Position numbers and translations under genes: made by a program. The notes beneath the pieces were generated by a model. That model saw only the letters and a list, made by a program, of their open reading frames with translations. It was not told where the DNA came from and did no database searches. Below, piece after piece: positions 1 to 8,872 of a DNA stretch of 64,000 bases. The stretch lies in assembly GCA_025934695.1 (NCBI GenBank), contig JAICWS010000002.1:1035043-1099042 (forward strand), given 5' to 3'. The first letter of the stretch is position 1, and each line of letters starts with the position of its first letter. This DNA is from Alphaproteobacteria bacterium. Its GTDB lineage: Bacteria > Pseudomonadota > Alphaproteobacteria > Micavibrionales > UBA2020.

Positions 1-1715
1 TCATGGCAGCGCTTCGCCATCGCGGGCGCGTCGATCTGCTTTCCGGCATAGAGGGCGGAATCGACGGCGAGGCAGCTTTCCTTCGCTGCAGTCCGCGCGT
101 CGCCGGACAGGAAACGGTCCATTTCCTGCGCGATCGTTTTCAGCGCGGCGTTAACGGGCAGGCCCCAGTGCTGGTGCGCATAGGTTTGCAGGAATTGGCG
201 GATGTCGTCGGGTGTCTTCGCGTGCATCAATGCCTCAAGCGAAATCCTGTCTTCGTTCGCCGAAACGGGCGACGGCGCGCGCATAGTGGCGGCGTTCTGA
301 CGCGAGAGCTTATGCGACAGGTGGATCACGAGGCCCGCCAGCACGGCCACGGCGCCGCACAGCAGGGCGAGGATGATATATAATGTGTGCGGCACGGCGG
401 GAACGGCGGCAGGCACCTGCGGCGCGGGCATGGTCGCCGTCGGCTTCTGACCCTGCGGCTGAGGCGCGGGTTGCGGAGGCGCCGGCTGCTGGCCCGGTTC
501 GCCCGGCGCCACGTCGATGGTCTTGGCGGGAACGGTGGCATAGGCGATCTTGTTGTTCTCGACATCCCACCAGGGCACGCGGATTTCGGGCAGCGTCAGC
601 TTGCCTTCCTTCTGCGGAATCAGCGTGAAGCTCTGCTGCCGCCAGCCGGAAACCTTGCCGTCGGTGCGCGGACTCTGGCCAATATCAGGTTTGTCGGCAT
701 AGATGCGGAAATTACCCGAAGGATCGATGCGGCCCTCAAGGTCGGGCAGGACGGATCCCGTCGTGCCGATGGCAGACAGCGTCAATTTTCGCGTCAGCGG
801 CTCGCCGACCTTTGGTTTCTGGGCATCGTCCCATTCATCGCCCAGCTTGAGCGCTGAGAGCGGCAGCCACGGGTCCATCGCCGCCGCGGGCTTGCGCACG
901 TCGAGCGTGATGGGTCTGCTTTCAACGGCGAAAGGCTTCATCAGGCTCAAGCCGGGGAAGTTATTGAACTCCTGCATCATGTTGAACGGGTCGGGAATGT
1001 CGAAACCGAACGGGTTGCCGTTCTGGTGCTCCGACGACACGACCTTGCCGTGGAAAGCGAAGGCGGGAATCTCAAGCTTGCCGGGCTGGAGCGGCGTGAT
1101 GAGGTAGCGGATTTCGATGACCGTCGCGCGCGTGCCGCCGATGGTGGCGTCGCGCACTTCCGGTTTCCCCTGCGGCTCGACGACGGCATTGTCGACCTTG
1201 AAGTCGGGCGCGCCGACGTCGGCGATCTTCTTGCGGGCGACGAGCTTGACCGTCAGCACCACGGGCTCGTTCTGGTACGGATCGCGCTTGCTGATCTGCG
1301 CATCAACCGACAGGTCGCTGTCGGCGGAGGCGGGCGCGCTTTTGCCGACCTCGACCGTAATGGCTTCGGTGTGCAGCGTGCCGCTTTCGGTATCGATGGA
1401 GAGGGAAGGGATCGTCAGCGTGCCCGCTTTCTTGGGCAGCATCACGATGTCCCAGCTCGTCGTGTCCGACACTTGGCCATTGATAATATTCGTCTGCGAC
1501 GACTGGCCGCGCGAGACGATGGTGAAGTCGTTGTCCAGCGCCGAGACATCGGGATCGCCCTTCGGCTCGGTCCCCTCCACGCTGAGATCGAGCGTGACGC
1601 TTTCGCCGGCCGGAACAGTCGCACGGTCAACCGTCGCGATGAAGGAGGCCGCAAAGGCGGCGCGGCTGGCGAGAATGAAACAGAGGGCGGCGAGGGTGAT
1701 CAGGATTTTTTTCAT
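1..1715 (-). CDS. batD: BatD-like oxygen-tolerance protein, 3' end beyond window
   Basis: This is the last visible gene of the MoxR/Bat operon. The reading frame is open from the ATG at 1715 to the window edge (about 571 residues), so the C-terminus is missing. The N-terminus is a clear signal peptide (about residues 1-22, ending AAFA). A long beta-rich periplasmic part follows, then a Pro/Gln-rich stretch (about 415-440), a transmembrane helix (about 443-466) and a cytoplasmic tail. This is the layout of BatD proteins, which are thought to act with the BatA/BatB VWA proteins at the inner membrane. Its ATG overlaps the stop of the upstream Bat gene (ATGA), implying translational coupling. The role in oxidative or envelope stress is family knowledge; nothing here shows the substrate. 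Confidence 0.85.
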   Translation of the reverse strand, partial: MKKILITLAALCFILASRAAFAASFIATVDRATVPAGESVTLDLSVEGTEPKGDPDVSALDNDFTIVSRGQSSQTNIINGQVSDTTSWDIVMLPKKAGTLTIPSLSIDTESGTLHTEAITVEVGKSAPASADSDLSVDAQISKRDPYQNEPVVLTVKLVARKKIADVGAPDFKVDNAVVEPQGKPEVRDATIGGTRATVIEIRYLITPLQPGKLEIPAFAFHGKVVSSEHQNGNPFGFDIPDPFNMMQEFNNFPGLSLMKPFAVESRPITLDVRKPAAAMDPWLPLSALKLGDEWDDAQKPKVGEPLTRKLTLSAIGTTGSVLPDLEGRIDPSGNFRIYADKPDIGQSPRTDGKVSGWRQQSFTLIPQKEGKLTLPEIRVPWWDVENNKIAYATVPAKTIDVAPGEPGQQPAPPQPAPQPQGQKPTATMPAPQVPAAVPAVPHTLYIILALLCGAVAVLAGLVIHLSHKLSRQNAATMRAPSPVSANEDRISLEALMHAKTPDDIRQFLQTYAHQHWGLPVNAALKTIAQEMDRFLSGDARTAAKESCLAVDSALYAGKQIDAPAMAKRCH

Positions 1716-3817
1716 GGCGTTTCTTCTGCTCCCTTTTTCGATTGGCGCATCGTCTCGATATAGAACTTGTTCTTGAGGAAGGATTCCGGGTCGTTCTGGA
1801 TGCGGTCGAGCCACTGGTCGGCGTTCACATCCCGCGCAGTGCGGCGGGTATCATGCGGCTGGCCCTGCTGCTGGTTCTCCGGCTGCTGATCCTGGCCTTG
1901 CTGGCCTTCAGGCTTTTGCTGTGCTTCCTGCTGCTGCTGTTGCTGGGTTTGGTCCTGTTTTTGCTGTTCCGCCTGCTTCTGTTCATCCTGCTTTTGCTCT
2001 TGGGCGGACTGGTTCTGTTTATCCTGCTGTGCCTGTTGCTTTTGCTGCTGCTCGGCGGATTGCTGGTCCTGTTTCTGCTGGTGTTGCTGTTCTTGCTGTT
2101 GGTCGGATTGGTTCTGTTTGTCCTGCTGTTCCTGCTGCTTTTGCTGCTGCTGGGCCGATTGCTGATCCTGTTTCTGCTGTTCGGCCTGCTTCTGTTGCTG
2201 TGAGGATGGCGATTGCTGATTCTGTTGCTGTTGCTTGTCCTGCTGCTGCTTGTCCTGCGAATTATTCGCCTGGTTCTGCTGCTGGTCTTGGCCCTGTTTC
2301 TGGTTTTGATCCTGCTGGCTTTTCGACTGGTTCTGCTTGTCGTTCTTGCTTTGCTGCTGGTTTTGATCCTGCTTCTGGTTCTTGTCGCTGCTTTGCTGCT
2401 GTTGCTGCTCGAGCAGTTTTTTGGCGATCTCGAGGTTGTGCTTGGCGTTGTCGTTGCCGGGGTCCTTCTTCAGCACGTCTTCATAGGTATTGATAGCGTC
2501 CTGCACCTTGCCGGCCATCAGCTGCGCGTTGCCGAGGTTGTATTCCGCTTTACCCGTGACATCGGGCCGCTTCGAAGCGGCGAAGGATTTGGCGGCTTCA
2601 TCATAATTCCCCGCCCTGTATTGGGCGACGCCGCGGCGGTAGGGGTCGTCGAATTTCTGCTCCGCCTTGCCGTATTGTTTGTCCTCAAGCGCTTTCTGGC
2701 CCTGCTGGTCCTTGTTCAGGAACAGGTCGCGCCATTCAAAGGCCTGCGCGGAATGCCCCGGCAGCGACAGGAGCAAGACAAGGGCCAGCGGAAAGGCCGC
2801 ATTGCGTCGGAACCAGGGCAGGAGCAGCAGCAGGGCAGGAAAAAGGAAGACATAGAACCGCTCGTCCCAGAAGCGGGTGGTCTTGCCGCTTTCGGTATTG
2901 CTGCTGGAGGGGCGCTCGACTTCGGACAACAGGGCGCGCGTGCCATTGTCGAAGTAATCGGCGCCTGTGTAGATGCCGTTGCCGTCGGACGCGATGCGGC
3001 GCAAGCGGTCCTCGTCGATGCGGAATAGTTGCGTTGCGCCGTCTTTCTGAATGAAGCCGTCCTTGTCGCGCACCGGCGCGCCCTGTTTCGTGCCGACGCC
3101 CATGACATGGATGCGCGCGCCCGCTTCGGTCAGTTTCTTTTCGGCGCGGTAAATCGCGGCATCGCCGTCGTCGAAGCCGCCGTCGCTGATGACCAGCACG
3201 TTCTTTTCGCTGCCCGGCGCTGAGGCCAGCATGCCGCGCGCCATGTCGAGCGCGGGAGCGAGGTTGTGGCCGGAGATATATGACAGGCCCGTGTTGAACG
3301 AGGGCAGCAGGTGGATCAGCGTCTGCCGGTCGTCGGTCAGCGGCGTGATCATGTGCGGGACGCTGTCGAAGACGATAAAGCCGATGTTGACGGCCTTGGC
3401 GCCTTGCGCGATATCCTCGATCTCTTCGCGCGCGCGGGTCAGGCGCGAGGGTTTCACGTCCTGCGCGTCCATGGATTTCGACAGGTCGAGCAGGATGACA
3501 AGATTCCGCGTGGAACTGAAGGCTTTCAGCTCGGTGTAATCCCAGCGCGGGCCTGCCATGGCGACAAGGCCGAGCGCGAAAATCACCGACCAGGCCGCCA
3601 GCGGCAGGCCGAGCCCCTTCTTGCGCGCCGCGCCGCCATCCCCGTCGGCCAGCAGGTGCGGCAGCAGGTGGGCGTCGGCGAAATTGAGCAGCTCGCGGTT
3701 CTGCGCCTTCTCGCGGAAGAACAGCGCGTAGAGCAGCCACAGAAGTGGCAGCAGCGCGAGTCCCCAGAGCCACCCGGGCGATGCGAAATTGAAACTCTGT
3801 CCGGCGTCAGGCGGCAT
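1712..3817 (-). CDS. BatB/BatC-type fusion: VWA domain, TPR, Gln-rich tail
   Basis: A 701-residue membrane protein. It has two N-terminal hydrophobic helices (about 15-34 and 72-89), then a von Willebrand A domain with the metal-site motif DLSKS at 101-105. A further hydrophobic pair lies near 318-358, and TPR-like helices at about 385-465 include AEYNLGNAQL. From about 470 to 645 it is almost entirely Gln with Lys, Asp, Ser and Asn, an unusually long low-complexity tract. A conserved-looking end (WLDRIQNDPESFLKNKF) follows. In Bacteroides and spirochaetes BatB (VWA) and BatC (TPR) are separate; here they are fused. It sits between the batA-like gene and batD and overlaps the latter by 4 bp. 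A membrane scaffold role is inferred from the domains. Confidence 0.85.
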   Translation of the reverse strand: MPPDAGQSFNFASPGWLWGLALLPLLWLLYALFFREKAQNRELLNFADAHLLPHLLADGDGGAARKKGLGLPLAAWSVIFALGLVAMAGPRWDYTELKAFSSTRNLVILLDLSKSMDAQDVKPSRLTRAREEIEDIAQGAKAVNIGFIVFDSVPHMITPLTDDRQTLIHLLPSFNTGLSYISGHNLAPALDMARGMLASAPGSEKNVLVISDGGFDDGDAAIYRAEKKLTEAGARIHVMGVGTKQGAPVRDKDGFIQKDGATQLFRIDEDRLRRIASDGNGIYTGADYFDNGTRALLSEVERPSSSNTESGKTTRFWDERFYVFLFPALLLLLPWFRRNAAFPLALVLLLSLPGHSAQAFEWRDLFLNKDQQGQKALEDKQYGKAEQKFDDPYRRGVAQYRAGNYDEAAKSFAASKRPDVTGKAEYNLGNAQLMAGKVQDAINTYEDVLKKDPGNDNAKHNLEIAKKLLEQQQQQSSDKNQKQDQNQQQSKNDKQNQSKSQQDQNQKQGQDQQQNQANNSQDKQQQDKQQQQNQQSPSSQQQKQAEQQKQDQQSAQQQQKQQEQQDKQNQSDQQQEQQHQQKQDQQSAEQQQKQQAQQDKQNQSAQEQKQDEQKQAEQQKQDQTQQQQQQEAQQKPEGQQGQDQQPENQQQGQPHDTRRTARDVNADQWLDRIQNDPESFLKNKFYIETMRQSKKGAEETP

Positions 3818-4829
3818 GGAGCCTCCTTCCCGGCAACAGCGGCAGAAGGCTTAAGATCGCCAGCAGCGCCAGCGCCGCCCCGAGCGGATAGCGGTAGAGC
3901 GGCGTGCGGATCAGGTACTGGCGCTTGTCGACGGTGCTTTTTTCCAGCTTGTCGATCTGCGCGTAGACATCCTTGAGTGCTTCGGCGTCGGTGGCGCGGT
4001 AAAAGCCGCCGTCCGTCTTGTCGGCGATGGCCTTTAGCAGGTCTTCGTCGACGGGGAACTGGCCGCGCACGATATTGCCGTTTTCATCGGGAATGGGCAC
4101 GGGGCCGGAACTGCCGATGCCGATGGTGTAAATGCGGATGCCGTATTCTTTGGCCAGCTGCGCCGCCTGCAGGGGCGGCAGAGTGCTGGCATTGTCGCCG
4201 CCGTCGGTCAGCAGCACGATCAGACGCGATTTTTCGGGCCGGTCGCGCAGCGCCTTGACGGCAAGGCCGAGCGCGTCGCCGATGGCGGTGGAATCACCCG
4301 CCATGTTGACGGCCGCCGTGTCCAGCATCTTGCCGACGGATTCGGTGTCCTGCGTCAGCGGCGCGTACATATAGGCGTTCGCGCCGAACAGGACGAGGCC
4401 AATACGGTCGTCCTTGCGGTCTTTCACGAATTGGCCGACGGCTTGCTTGGCGACGTCGAGCCGATTGACCTGGTCGTCGCCGTTCGAGAAGTCGAGCGCC
4501 GCCATCGAACCCGACAGGTCGACGGCCAGCATGATATCGTAGCCTTCGGTCGTGACCTCGGCCATCTGGTCGACGATCTGCGGCTGCATCACCGCGCCGA
4601 CAAGCCCAATCCAGGCCAGCCACAACAGCGTGGCGAACAGCAGGTTGGGCTTGCGGTCGGCGGTCGCCTGGGTTTTAAAGGCCATGCGCAGCAGGTCGAG
4701 GTGCGGGAAGCGAAGTGCGCCCAACCGTCCGCCCTCGCGCAAGGCGGGTGCCAGCGCCCGCACGAGCAGCGGCAGCAGTACCAGAAATCCCATCCATGGC
4801 CAGGCGAATTCAAACATTCCTATATCCAT
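3807..4829 (-). CDS. batA: BatA-like VWA membrane protein
   Basis: About 340 residues. An N-terminal hydrophobic segment (about 13-24) and a second helix (about 62-80) precede a VWA domain whose metal-site motif DLSGS lies near 104-108. A C-terminal transmembrane helix ends near residue 334. This is the BatA architecture. The frame stays open further upstream, but that part lies inside the DUF4381 gene and reads as shadow sequence. ATGs at 4829 and 4817 are both possible; I chose 4829, which overlaps the upstream stop. It partners the VWA/TPR fusion immediately downstream (11 bp overlap). Function in stress tolerance or MoxR-dependent assembly is family-based. Confidence 0.85.
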   Translation of the reverse strand: MDIGMFEFAWPWMGFLVLLPLLVRALAPALREGGRLGALRFPHLDLLRMAFKTQATADRKPNLLFATLLWLAWIGLVGAVMQPQIVDQMAEVTTEGYDIMLAVDLSGSMAALDFSNGDDQVNRLDVAKQAVGQFVKDRKDDRIGLVLFGANAYMYAPLTQDTESVGKMLDTAAVNMAGDSTAIGDALGLAVKALRDRPEKSRLIVLLTDGGDNASTLPPLQAAQLAKEYGIRIYTIGIGSSGPVPIPDENGNIVRGQFPVDEDLLKAIADKTDGGFYRATDAEALKDVYAQIDKLEKSTVDKRQYLIRTPLYRYPLGAALALLAILSLLPLLPGRRLHAA

Positions 4830-5287
4830 TTCTCGGCGGCCGTCACCAGCGCATCCATCTCCGCGCCCGCAACCGCCCCCGCCGGCGCATAGGGCGCCTG
4901 CAGCAAAATCTTTCCCTGGGACGCCCAGTCGAATTGCGCGGGGTCGTGCTGCGCGAGCCAGTCGAGCCAGGCGGAGCCCTCGAGCCCCGCGCAGGCATCG
5001 CGGCCGTGGCGCTTCATGGCGGCCTGCCGCAGCAGCGACGACAGGGCCGCCGCCTTTTTTTTCACATCCGTCTCGCCGCGCAGCGCGGAGAGCAGGGCCA
5101 ATTTCTCGGCGTTCCAGTCCGCCTTCGGCGCTTTTGACTTGCGCGGGCGGCGGACATAGATCCGGACGCCGATCACCGCCACCGCCAGCAGCGCCAAAAG
5201 CGCCCACCAGCCGGGCGCGAGCGGCCAAAGGCCGATGGCGTCGAGCCCGTCTATGTCACGCAGTTGTGACAGCAGGTTTTGGTTCAT
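4820..5287 (-). CDS. DUF4381 family membrane protein of the Bat operon
   Basis: 155 residues with one transmembrane helix near the N-terminus (WWALLALLAVAVIGVRIYV, about 26-44), followed by a basic, mostly helical cytoplasmic domain. Size, topology and position between DUF58 and BatA match DUF4381 proteins. I chose the ATG at 5287 because AAGGTGG lies at Shine-Dalgarno distance; the GTG at 5296 is an alternative. It overlaps the end of the DUF58 gene by 32 bp and the start of the batA-like gene, so translation is probably coupled. It is presumed to belong to the same membrane complex. Confidence 0.75.
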   Translation of the reverse strand: MNQNLLSQLRDIDGLDAIGLWPLAPGWWALLALLAVAVIGVRIYVRRPRKSKAPKADWNAEKLALLSALRGETDVKKKAAALSSLLRQAAMKRHGRDACAGLEGSAWLDWLAQHDPAQFDWASQGKILLQAPYAPAGAVAGAEMDALVTAAEKWI

Positions 5288-6197
5288 GCGATCCACCTTG
5301 GCGTCTTCCCGCGCGCTTCAGGCCGTTGACGAGATCGGCGTACACATCGCCGGGCGTCGTCAGCGCGATATGGCCCAGCTTCAGGGAATTGACGATATTG
5401 TCCAGGCGCTGGCGGTTTTCGCGCCACAGCGCCTCGTAAGTCTTCTGGCCCTGCCTGTCGCCCGTATCGATGCGCAGGCGCACGGCGCCGTTGTCAAAAA
5501 CGACCGGGCCGGTCTGCGGCAGGCGGCTGTCCGCCGGGTCGTTGACCGGGACGAGCACGACATCCGCGCGCCGGTGCAACTCGCCCAAGCGCTTTTTCAG
5601 GTCGGGGGTGAGCGTCACGAAATCGCTGAGGATGAAGACCAGCGCGCCCGACGGCACCGCCTTGTTCAGGTAACGCAAATGATCTTCGAGCGTCACGGGC
5701 TTCAGGTGATAATCCTTCCTGTCGCTTAAAATCTTGAGCATCTGCCACAGCGAGCGGCGCGAACGCGACGGGTCGACGAACAGCATGCCGCCCTGCACGT
5801 TGCCGAAGAAAGACGCGCCGACGCGGTTGTTGTTATGGCTGGCCGCCCAGCCGATCAGCGCGGCGGCGCGCGCCGCCTGGATGGACTTGAAGGTCCCGCG
5901 GGTGCCGAAGCGCATGGCGGCGTTCACGTCGGTGCAGACGATGACGCTGCGCTCGCGCTCCTCCGAAAACAATTTTAAGTGCGCCCGGCCGGTGCGGGCG
6001 GTGACGCGCCAGTCGATGTTGCGCACGTCGTCGCCCGGCACATATTCGCGCACTTCCTCGAATTCCAGGCCCTTGCCGCGAAACGGCGAACGGTGGTCGC
6101 CCGATACGATGGACTTCACCTTGCGGCGCGACGAGAGGTCGAGCTTCGCCGCCTTGTAGCCCAGTTGCAGGAGTTCCTCGAAATCGGGGTAAAGCAT
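5256..6197 (-). CDS. DUF58 domain protein (MoxR-associated)
   Basis: 313 residues without membrane helices. The hallmark DUF58 region is visible: RRKVKSIVSGDHRSPFRG, then EFEEVREYVPGDDVRNIDWR near residues 46-64, then a VWA-like fold. This family almost always lies beside moxR and VWA genes, as here (13 bp downstream of moxR). It is thought to recruit clients or the Bat VWA proteins to the MoxR ATPase. The short gap upstream and overlap downstream place it inside the operon. The family assignment is firm, the molecular role less so. Confidence 0.88.
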   Translation of the reverse strand: MLYPDFEELLQLGYKAAKLDLSSRRKVKSIVSGDHRSPFRGKGLEFEEVREYVPGDDVRNIDWRVTARTGRAHLKLFSEERERSVIVCTDVNAAMRFGTRGTFKSIQAARAAALIGWAASHNNNRVGASFFGNVQGGMLFVDPSRSRRSLWQMLKILSDRKDYHLKPVTLEDHLRYLNKAVPSGALVFILSDFVTLTPDLKKRLGELHRRADVVLVPVNDPADSRLPQTGPVVFDNGAVRLRIDTGDRQGQKTYEALWRENRQRLDNIVNSLKLGHIALTTPGDVYADLVNGLKRAGRRQGGSHEPKPAVTTA

Positions 6198-6210
6198 GGG
6201 AGGCCTCGCT

Positions 6211-7224
6211 TTACGGCACCGCCACGACTTCGAGGAGATGCTGGATGATGCGGTCGCGCGTGACGCCTTCGGCCTCCGCCTCGAATGTGGGGATGATGCG
6301 ATGGCGCAGGATATTCGGCGCCACCTGCTGGATGTGATGCGGTGAGACGTAGCTGTCGACCTGCAGCCAGGCCAGCGCCCGCGCTGCGCGGACGATGCCG
6401 AGCGTGGCGCGCGGCGAGGCGCCGAACTGCAGCCAGTTCGCCAGCTTGTCGCTGTATTTTCCCGGCTCGCGCGTCGCGCTCACCAGCGAGACGGCGTAAT
6501 GGCGCAGCTTGTCGTCCATATAAATGGATGCCGCCTCGCGCCGGGCCGCGAAGACATCGGCCTGGTGGATGGCGGGGACGGGCGTTTCCTTATGTTCCGC
6601 CTTTTTCTTCTCCAGGCCTTCGTCGAGCTGGAGAATTTTCATCTCTTCATCGTGGTTCGGGTACCGCACGACGACATGCATCAGGAAACGGTCGAGCTGC
6701 GCTTCGGGCAGGTTATAGGTGCCCTCCTGCTCGATGGGGTTCTGGGTCGCCAGCACCATGTAGAGCTCGGGCAATTTATAGGTCTCGTGGCCGACCGAGA
6801 CCTGTTTTTCCTCCATCGCTTCCAGCAGGGCGGACTGCACCTTGGCCGGCGCCCGGTTGATTTCGTCGGCGAGGATAATGTTGTTGAACAGAGGGCCTTT
6901 GCGGAATTCGAAGACGCCTTTTTCCTGCAGATAGATATCGGTGCCGACGAGGTCGGAGGGCAGCAGGTCGGGCGTAAACTGGATGCGCATGAAATCGCCC
7001 TCGAGCGCGGCGGCAAGCGTCTTGGCCGCCGTCGTCTTGGCGAGGCCCGGCATGCCTTCGATAAGCATGTGGCCATCGCAGAGCAGGCAGATCATCATGC
7101 TGCGGATGAGTTCCTGCTGGCCGATGATGCGGGTTTCAACCGCCTTCTGAAGGTCGGAGAGGCGCCCGACCTTCGTGTCAGGCAGCTTCGCCACGTTTTG
7201 CGTGCTTGTCATGTCCGAGACCAT
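6211..7224 (-). CDS. moxR: MoxR family AAA+ ATPase
   Basis: 337 residues. Walker A is GMPGLAKT (57-64), Walker B is ILADEIN (about 117-123), and a sensor-type LATQNPIEQEGTY stretch is typical of the MoxR group. A C-terminal lid with GASPRATLGIVRAARALAW follows. MoxR ATPases are chaperone-like and act with neighbouring VWA/DUF58 proteins in metal insertion or complex assembly. It is the first gene of the six-gene Bat operon. The ATG at 7224 is preceded by AGGTTC about 9 bases upstream; an in-frame ATG at 7212 is possible. Upstream lies an AT-rich stretch that could hold its promoter. Confidence 0.93.
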   Translation of the reverse strand: MVSDMTSTQNVAKLPDTKVGRLSDLQKAVETRIIGQQELIRSMMICLLCDGHMLIEGMPGLAKTTAAKTLAAALEGDFMRIQFTPDLLPSDLVGTDIYLQEKGVFEFRKGPLFNNIILADEINRAPAKVQSALLEAMEEKQVSVGHETYKLPELYMVLATQNPIEQEGTYNLPEAQLDRFLMHVVVRYPNHDEEMKILQLDEGLEKKKAEHKETPVPAIHQADVFAARREAASIYMDDKLRHYAVSLVSATREPGKYSDKLANWLQFGASPRATLGIVRAARALAWLQVDSYVSPHHIQQVAPNILRHRIIPTFEAEAEGVTRDRIIQHLLEVVAVP

Positions 7225-7343
7225 TTTTTATTGAACCTATTAATAAAATTTATGTCTTTCATCCGTTTAGGCAAGGTAGCCGGAATGCAGGAAAAGGGAT
7301 AGCCGGACAAGCTTGCAGGAGGCTTTCAATCCTTTGAATTTAA

Positions 7344-7372
7344 TTGACATAACATAGCAGAAGGCGTTTAAT
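7344..7372 (+). promoter_or_regulatory. sigma-70-type promoter (TTGACA-N17-TTTAAT)
   Basis: TTGACA at 7344-7349 and TTTAAT at 7367-7372 with a 17 bp spacer, 54 bp upstream of the start at 7426. The short leader contains a hairpin (CGTCC ... GGACG around an inner GGCGC stem). Confidence 0.65.
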
Positions 7373-7425
7373 GGCTCCCGTCCCGCGCCGATTCTGGCGC
7401 TTGGACGACAGAAACGAGGGCATCC

Positions 7426-8184
7426 ATGGCATCGAACAAAGGCACCATCAAATTCGGTCTCGATTTTCCGCAAGGCCAGATCCTGTTCATGGACAATGAC
7501 GGCGGCAATGGCGCCTACTTCCTGCCGCATCAGGGCGCGGAAGGTTTCATGATCTGGGGCGAGCGCAAGGAGCTGTTCGGCAAGAACGCCTTGAGCGTCG
7601 CGCGCGGTGAAGACGTGCAGACACCCTATACTCTCGTGCATGAGTTCAACGAAGCGGGTGCGCTCACCGACGCGCGCTTGATCGCCAACAACCAGACGAC
7701 GCGCGGCGCACTGATGGACACGGCCACGGCGCAGGCGTTGAACGAGGCGATTTCGAAAGAGACGGTAAAACTCTACGGCTACCAGGACCTGCAAAAGCCG
7801 CGCGTATTCAACGCCGCACGCTTCCCCGACGGGCGCCTGCTGATCCAGATGCACAATAAGAACGAGCTTTATCTCGGCTCGCCCGAAACGGGTTACGAGA
7901 AAGTCGACGCGCGCCTGCATGTGCAGGGCGGCAACAGCCTGTATTACAAGACGCCCGCTGGCGAAAACATCGATCTGCCCTACAGCTTTGGCGGCCCGCG
8001 CCATGGCGAACCGCCAATGTATAAAGGGATCGAACTTTCCTACATCGACGTGAAAGGCAACGGCGAACCCGCGCAATTCGGCCTCAACTTCAACGACGGC
8101 CATACGCCGCTGAACCCGTTCAGCCCAGGCCTGCCGCAGAAAGTGGCGGCAAAACCCGCCGCGCCGAAGGGGCCGGCCGTTTAA
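7426..8184 (+). CDS. uncharacterised protein (252 aa)
   Basis: I do not recognise a family. The 252-residue product has no signal peptide or membrane helix and looks like a soluble, beta-rich protein (GQILFMDNDGGNGAYFLP, LLIQMHNKNELYLGSP). It ends in a Pro/Ala/Lys tail, QKVAAKPAAPKGPAV. The start has GAGGG at Shine-Dalgarno distance and a good promoter 54 bp upstream. The ankyrin gene follows after 12 bp, so the two are probably cotranscribed. Similar Pro-rich tails occur on several other unknown proteins of this window. No function can be assigned. Confidence 0.7.
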   Translation: MASNKGTIKFGLDFPQGQILFMDNDGGNGAYFLPHQGAEGFMIWGERKELFGKNALSVARGEDVQTPYTLVHEFNEAGALTDARLIANNQTTRGALMDTATAQALNEAISKETVKLYGYQDLQKPRVFNAARFPDGRLLIQMHNKNELYLGSPETGYEKVDARLHVQGGNSLYYKTPAGENIDLPYSFGGPRHGEPPMYKGIELSYIDVKGNGEPAQFGLNFNDGHTPLNPFSPGLPQKVAAKPAAPKGPAV

Positions 8185-8196
8185 AGAGGCATTTGA

Positions 8197-8862
8197 ATGT
8201 CCGCGCCATCGGGGCAGGAACTTGGCCAGGAGCTGCTGAAAGAAATACGCTCCATGGAAGCCGACGAGGCGAAGATAAAAGCCTTCATCGCGGCGGGCGC
8301 GGACCTGACTGCACGTTGCGGACGAAATGGCTGGGCGCCGCTGCACATGGCAGTTTCCGCCCACAATGCTGCCGCGATCTCTGCGATCATTGTCGCGAAG
8401 GGCGATCCCGATATCCGGGACAATGGTGGCGAGACGCCGCTCCAGACTGCCTGCTGGATGGGCGATTTTGAATCCGCCCGGCTGCTGGTCGAGGCGGGCG
8501 CGAACGTCAACAGCATACGCTCCGACGGCGCGACGCCGCTCCACCTGGCTTCCTTCGCGGATGCGCCCGCCATCATGCGCCTGCTGCTCGACAATGGCGC
8601 GTCGCTTGAGGCGCGCGATTCCGAAGGGCGCACGCCGCTCGAAGATGCGCACGCGTTCGGCAAGGGAGCCGCGGTGGTGGGCGTGCTGGCAGAGGCCGAG
8701 AAGAGGCGCGCCGGGGAGCGGCGCGAGACCGCATCGCGTGCCGAACAGGCGCAAGCAGAGTCGAGAGCCTTCGGCGATTACCTCGAGGCGGGGCTGCCGC
8801 TGATAGCAGACACCAAAGTGCCGCGGCCGCTGCGTCTGCGGGCGCCGAAGCTAAGCTTATAA
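8197..8862 (+). CDS. ankyrin-repeat protein
   Basis: 221 residues with about four ankyrin repeats between residues 25 and 165. The signatures are GWAPLHMAVSAHN, GGETPLQTACWMGDFESARLLVEAGANVN, GATPLHLASF and EGRTPLEDAHAFG. Ankyrin repeats mediate protein-protein contacts; the partner is unknown. There is no signal peptide. A charged helical region follows the repeats, and the protein ends RLRAPKLSL, one of several short ...SL termini here. It lies 12 bp after the preceding unknown gene. Its stop is 10 bp from the stop of the convergent gene at 8873. Confidence 0.8.
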   Translation: MSAPSGQELGQELLKEIRSMEADEAKIKAFIAAGADLTARCGRNGWAPLHMAVSAHNAAAISAIIVAKGDPDIRDNGGETPLQTACWMGDFESARLLVEAGANVNSIRSDGATPLHLASFADAPAIMRLLLDNGASLEARDSEGRTPLEDAHAFGKGAAVVGVLAEAEKRRAGERRETASRAEQAQAESRAFGDYLEAGLPLIADTKVPRPLRLRAPKLSL

Positions 8863-8872
8863 CGGCAGAAGT

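Noticed and set aside
1742-3028. Leu-rich plus-strand frames resembling a membrane protein
   Set aside because: These are the complement of the Gln-codon tract of the Bat fusion gene (CAG/CAA read as CTG/TTG).
7267-8754. 495-codon minus-strand frame
   Set aside because: It is antisense to the unknown gene at 7426 and the ankyrin gene, both of which have ribosome sites and sensible products.
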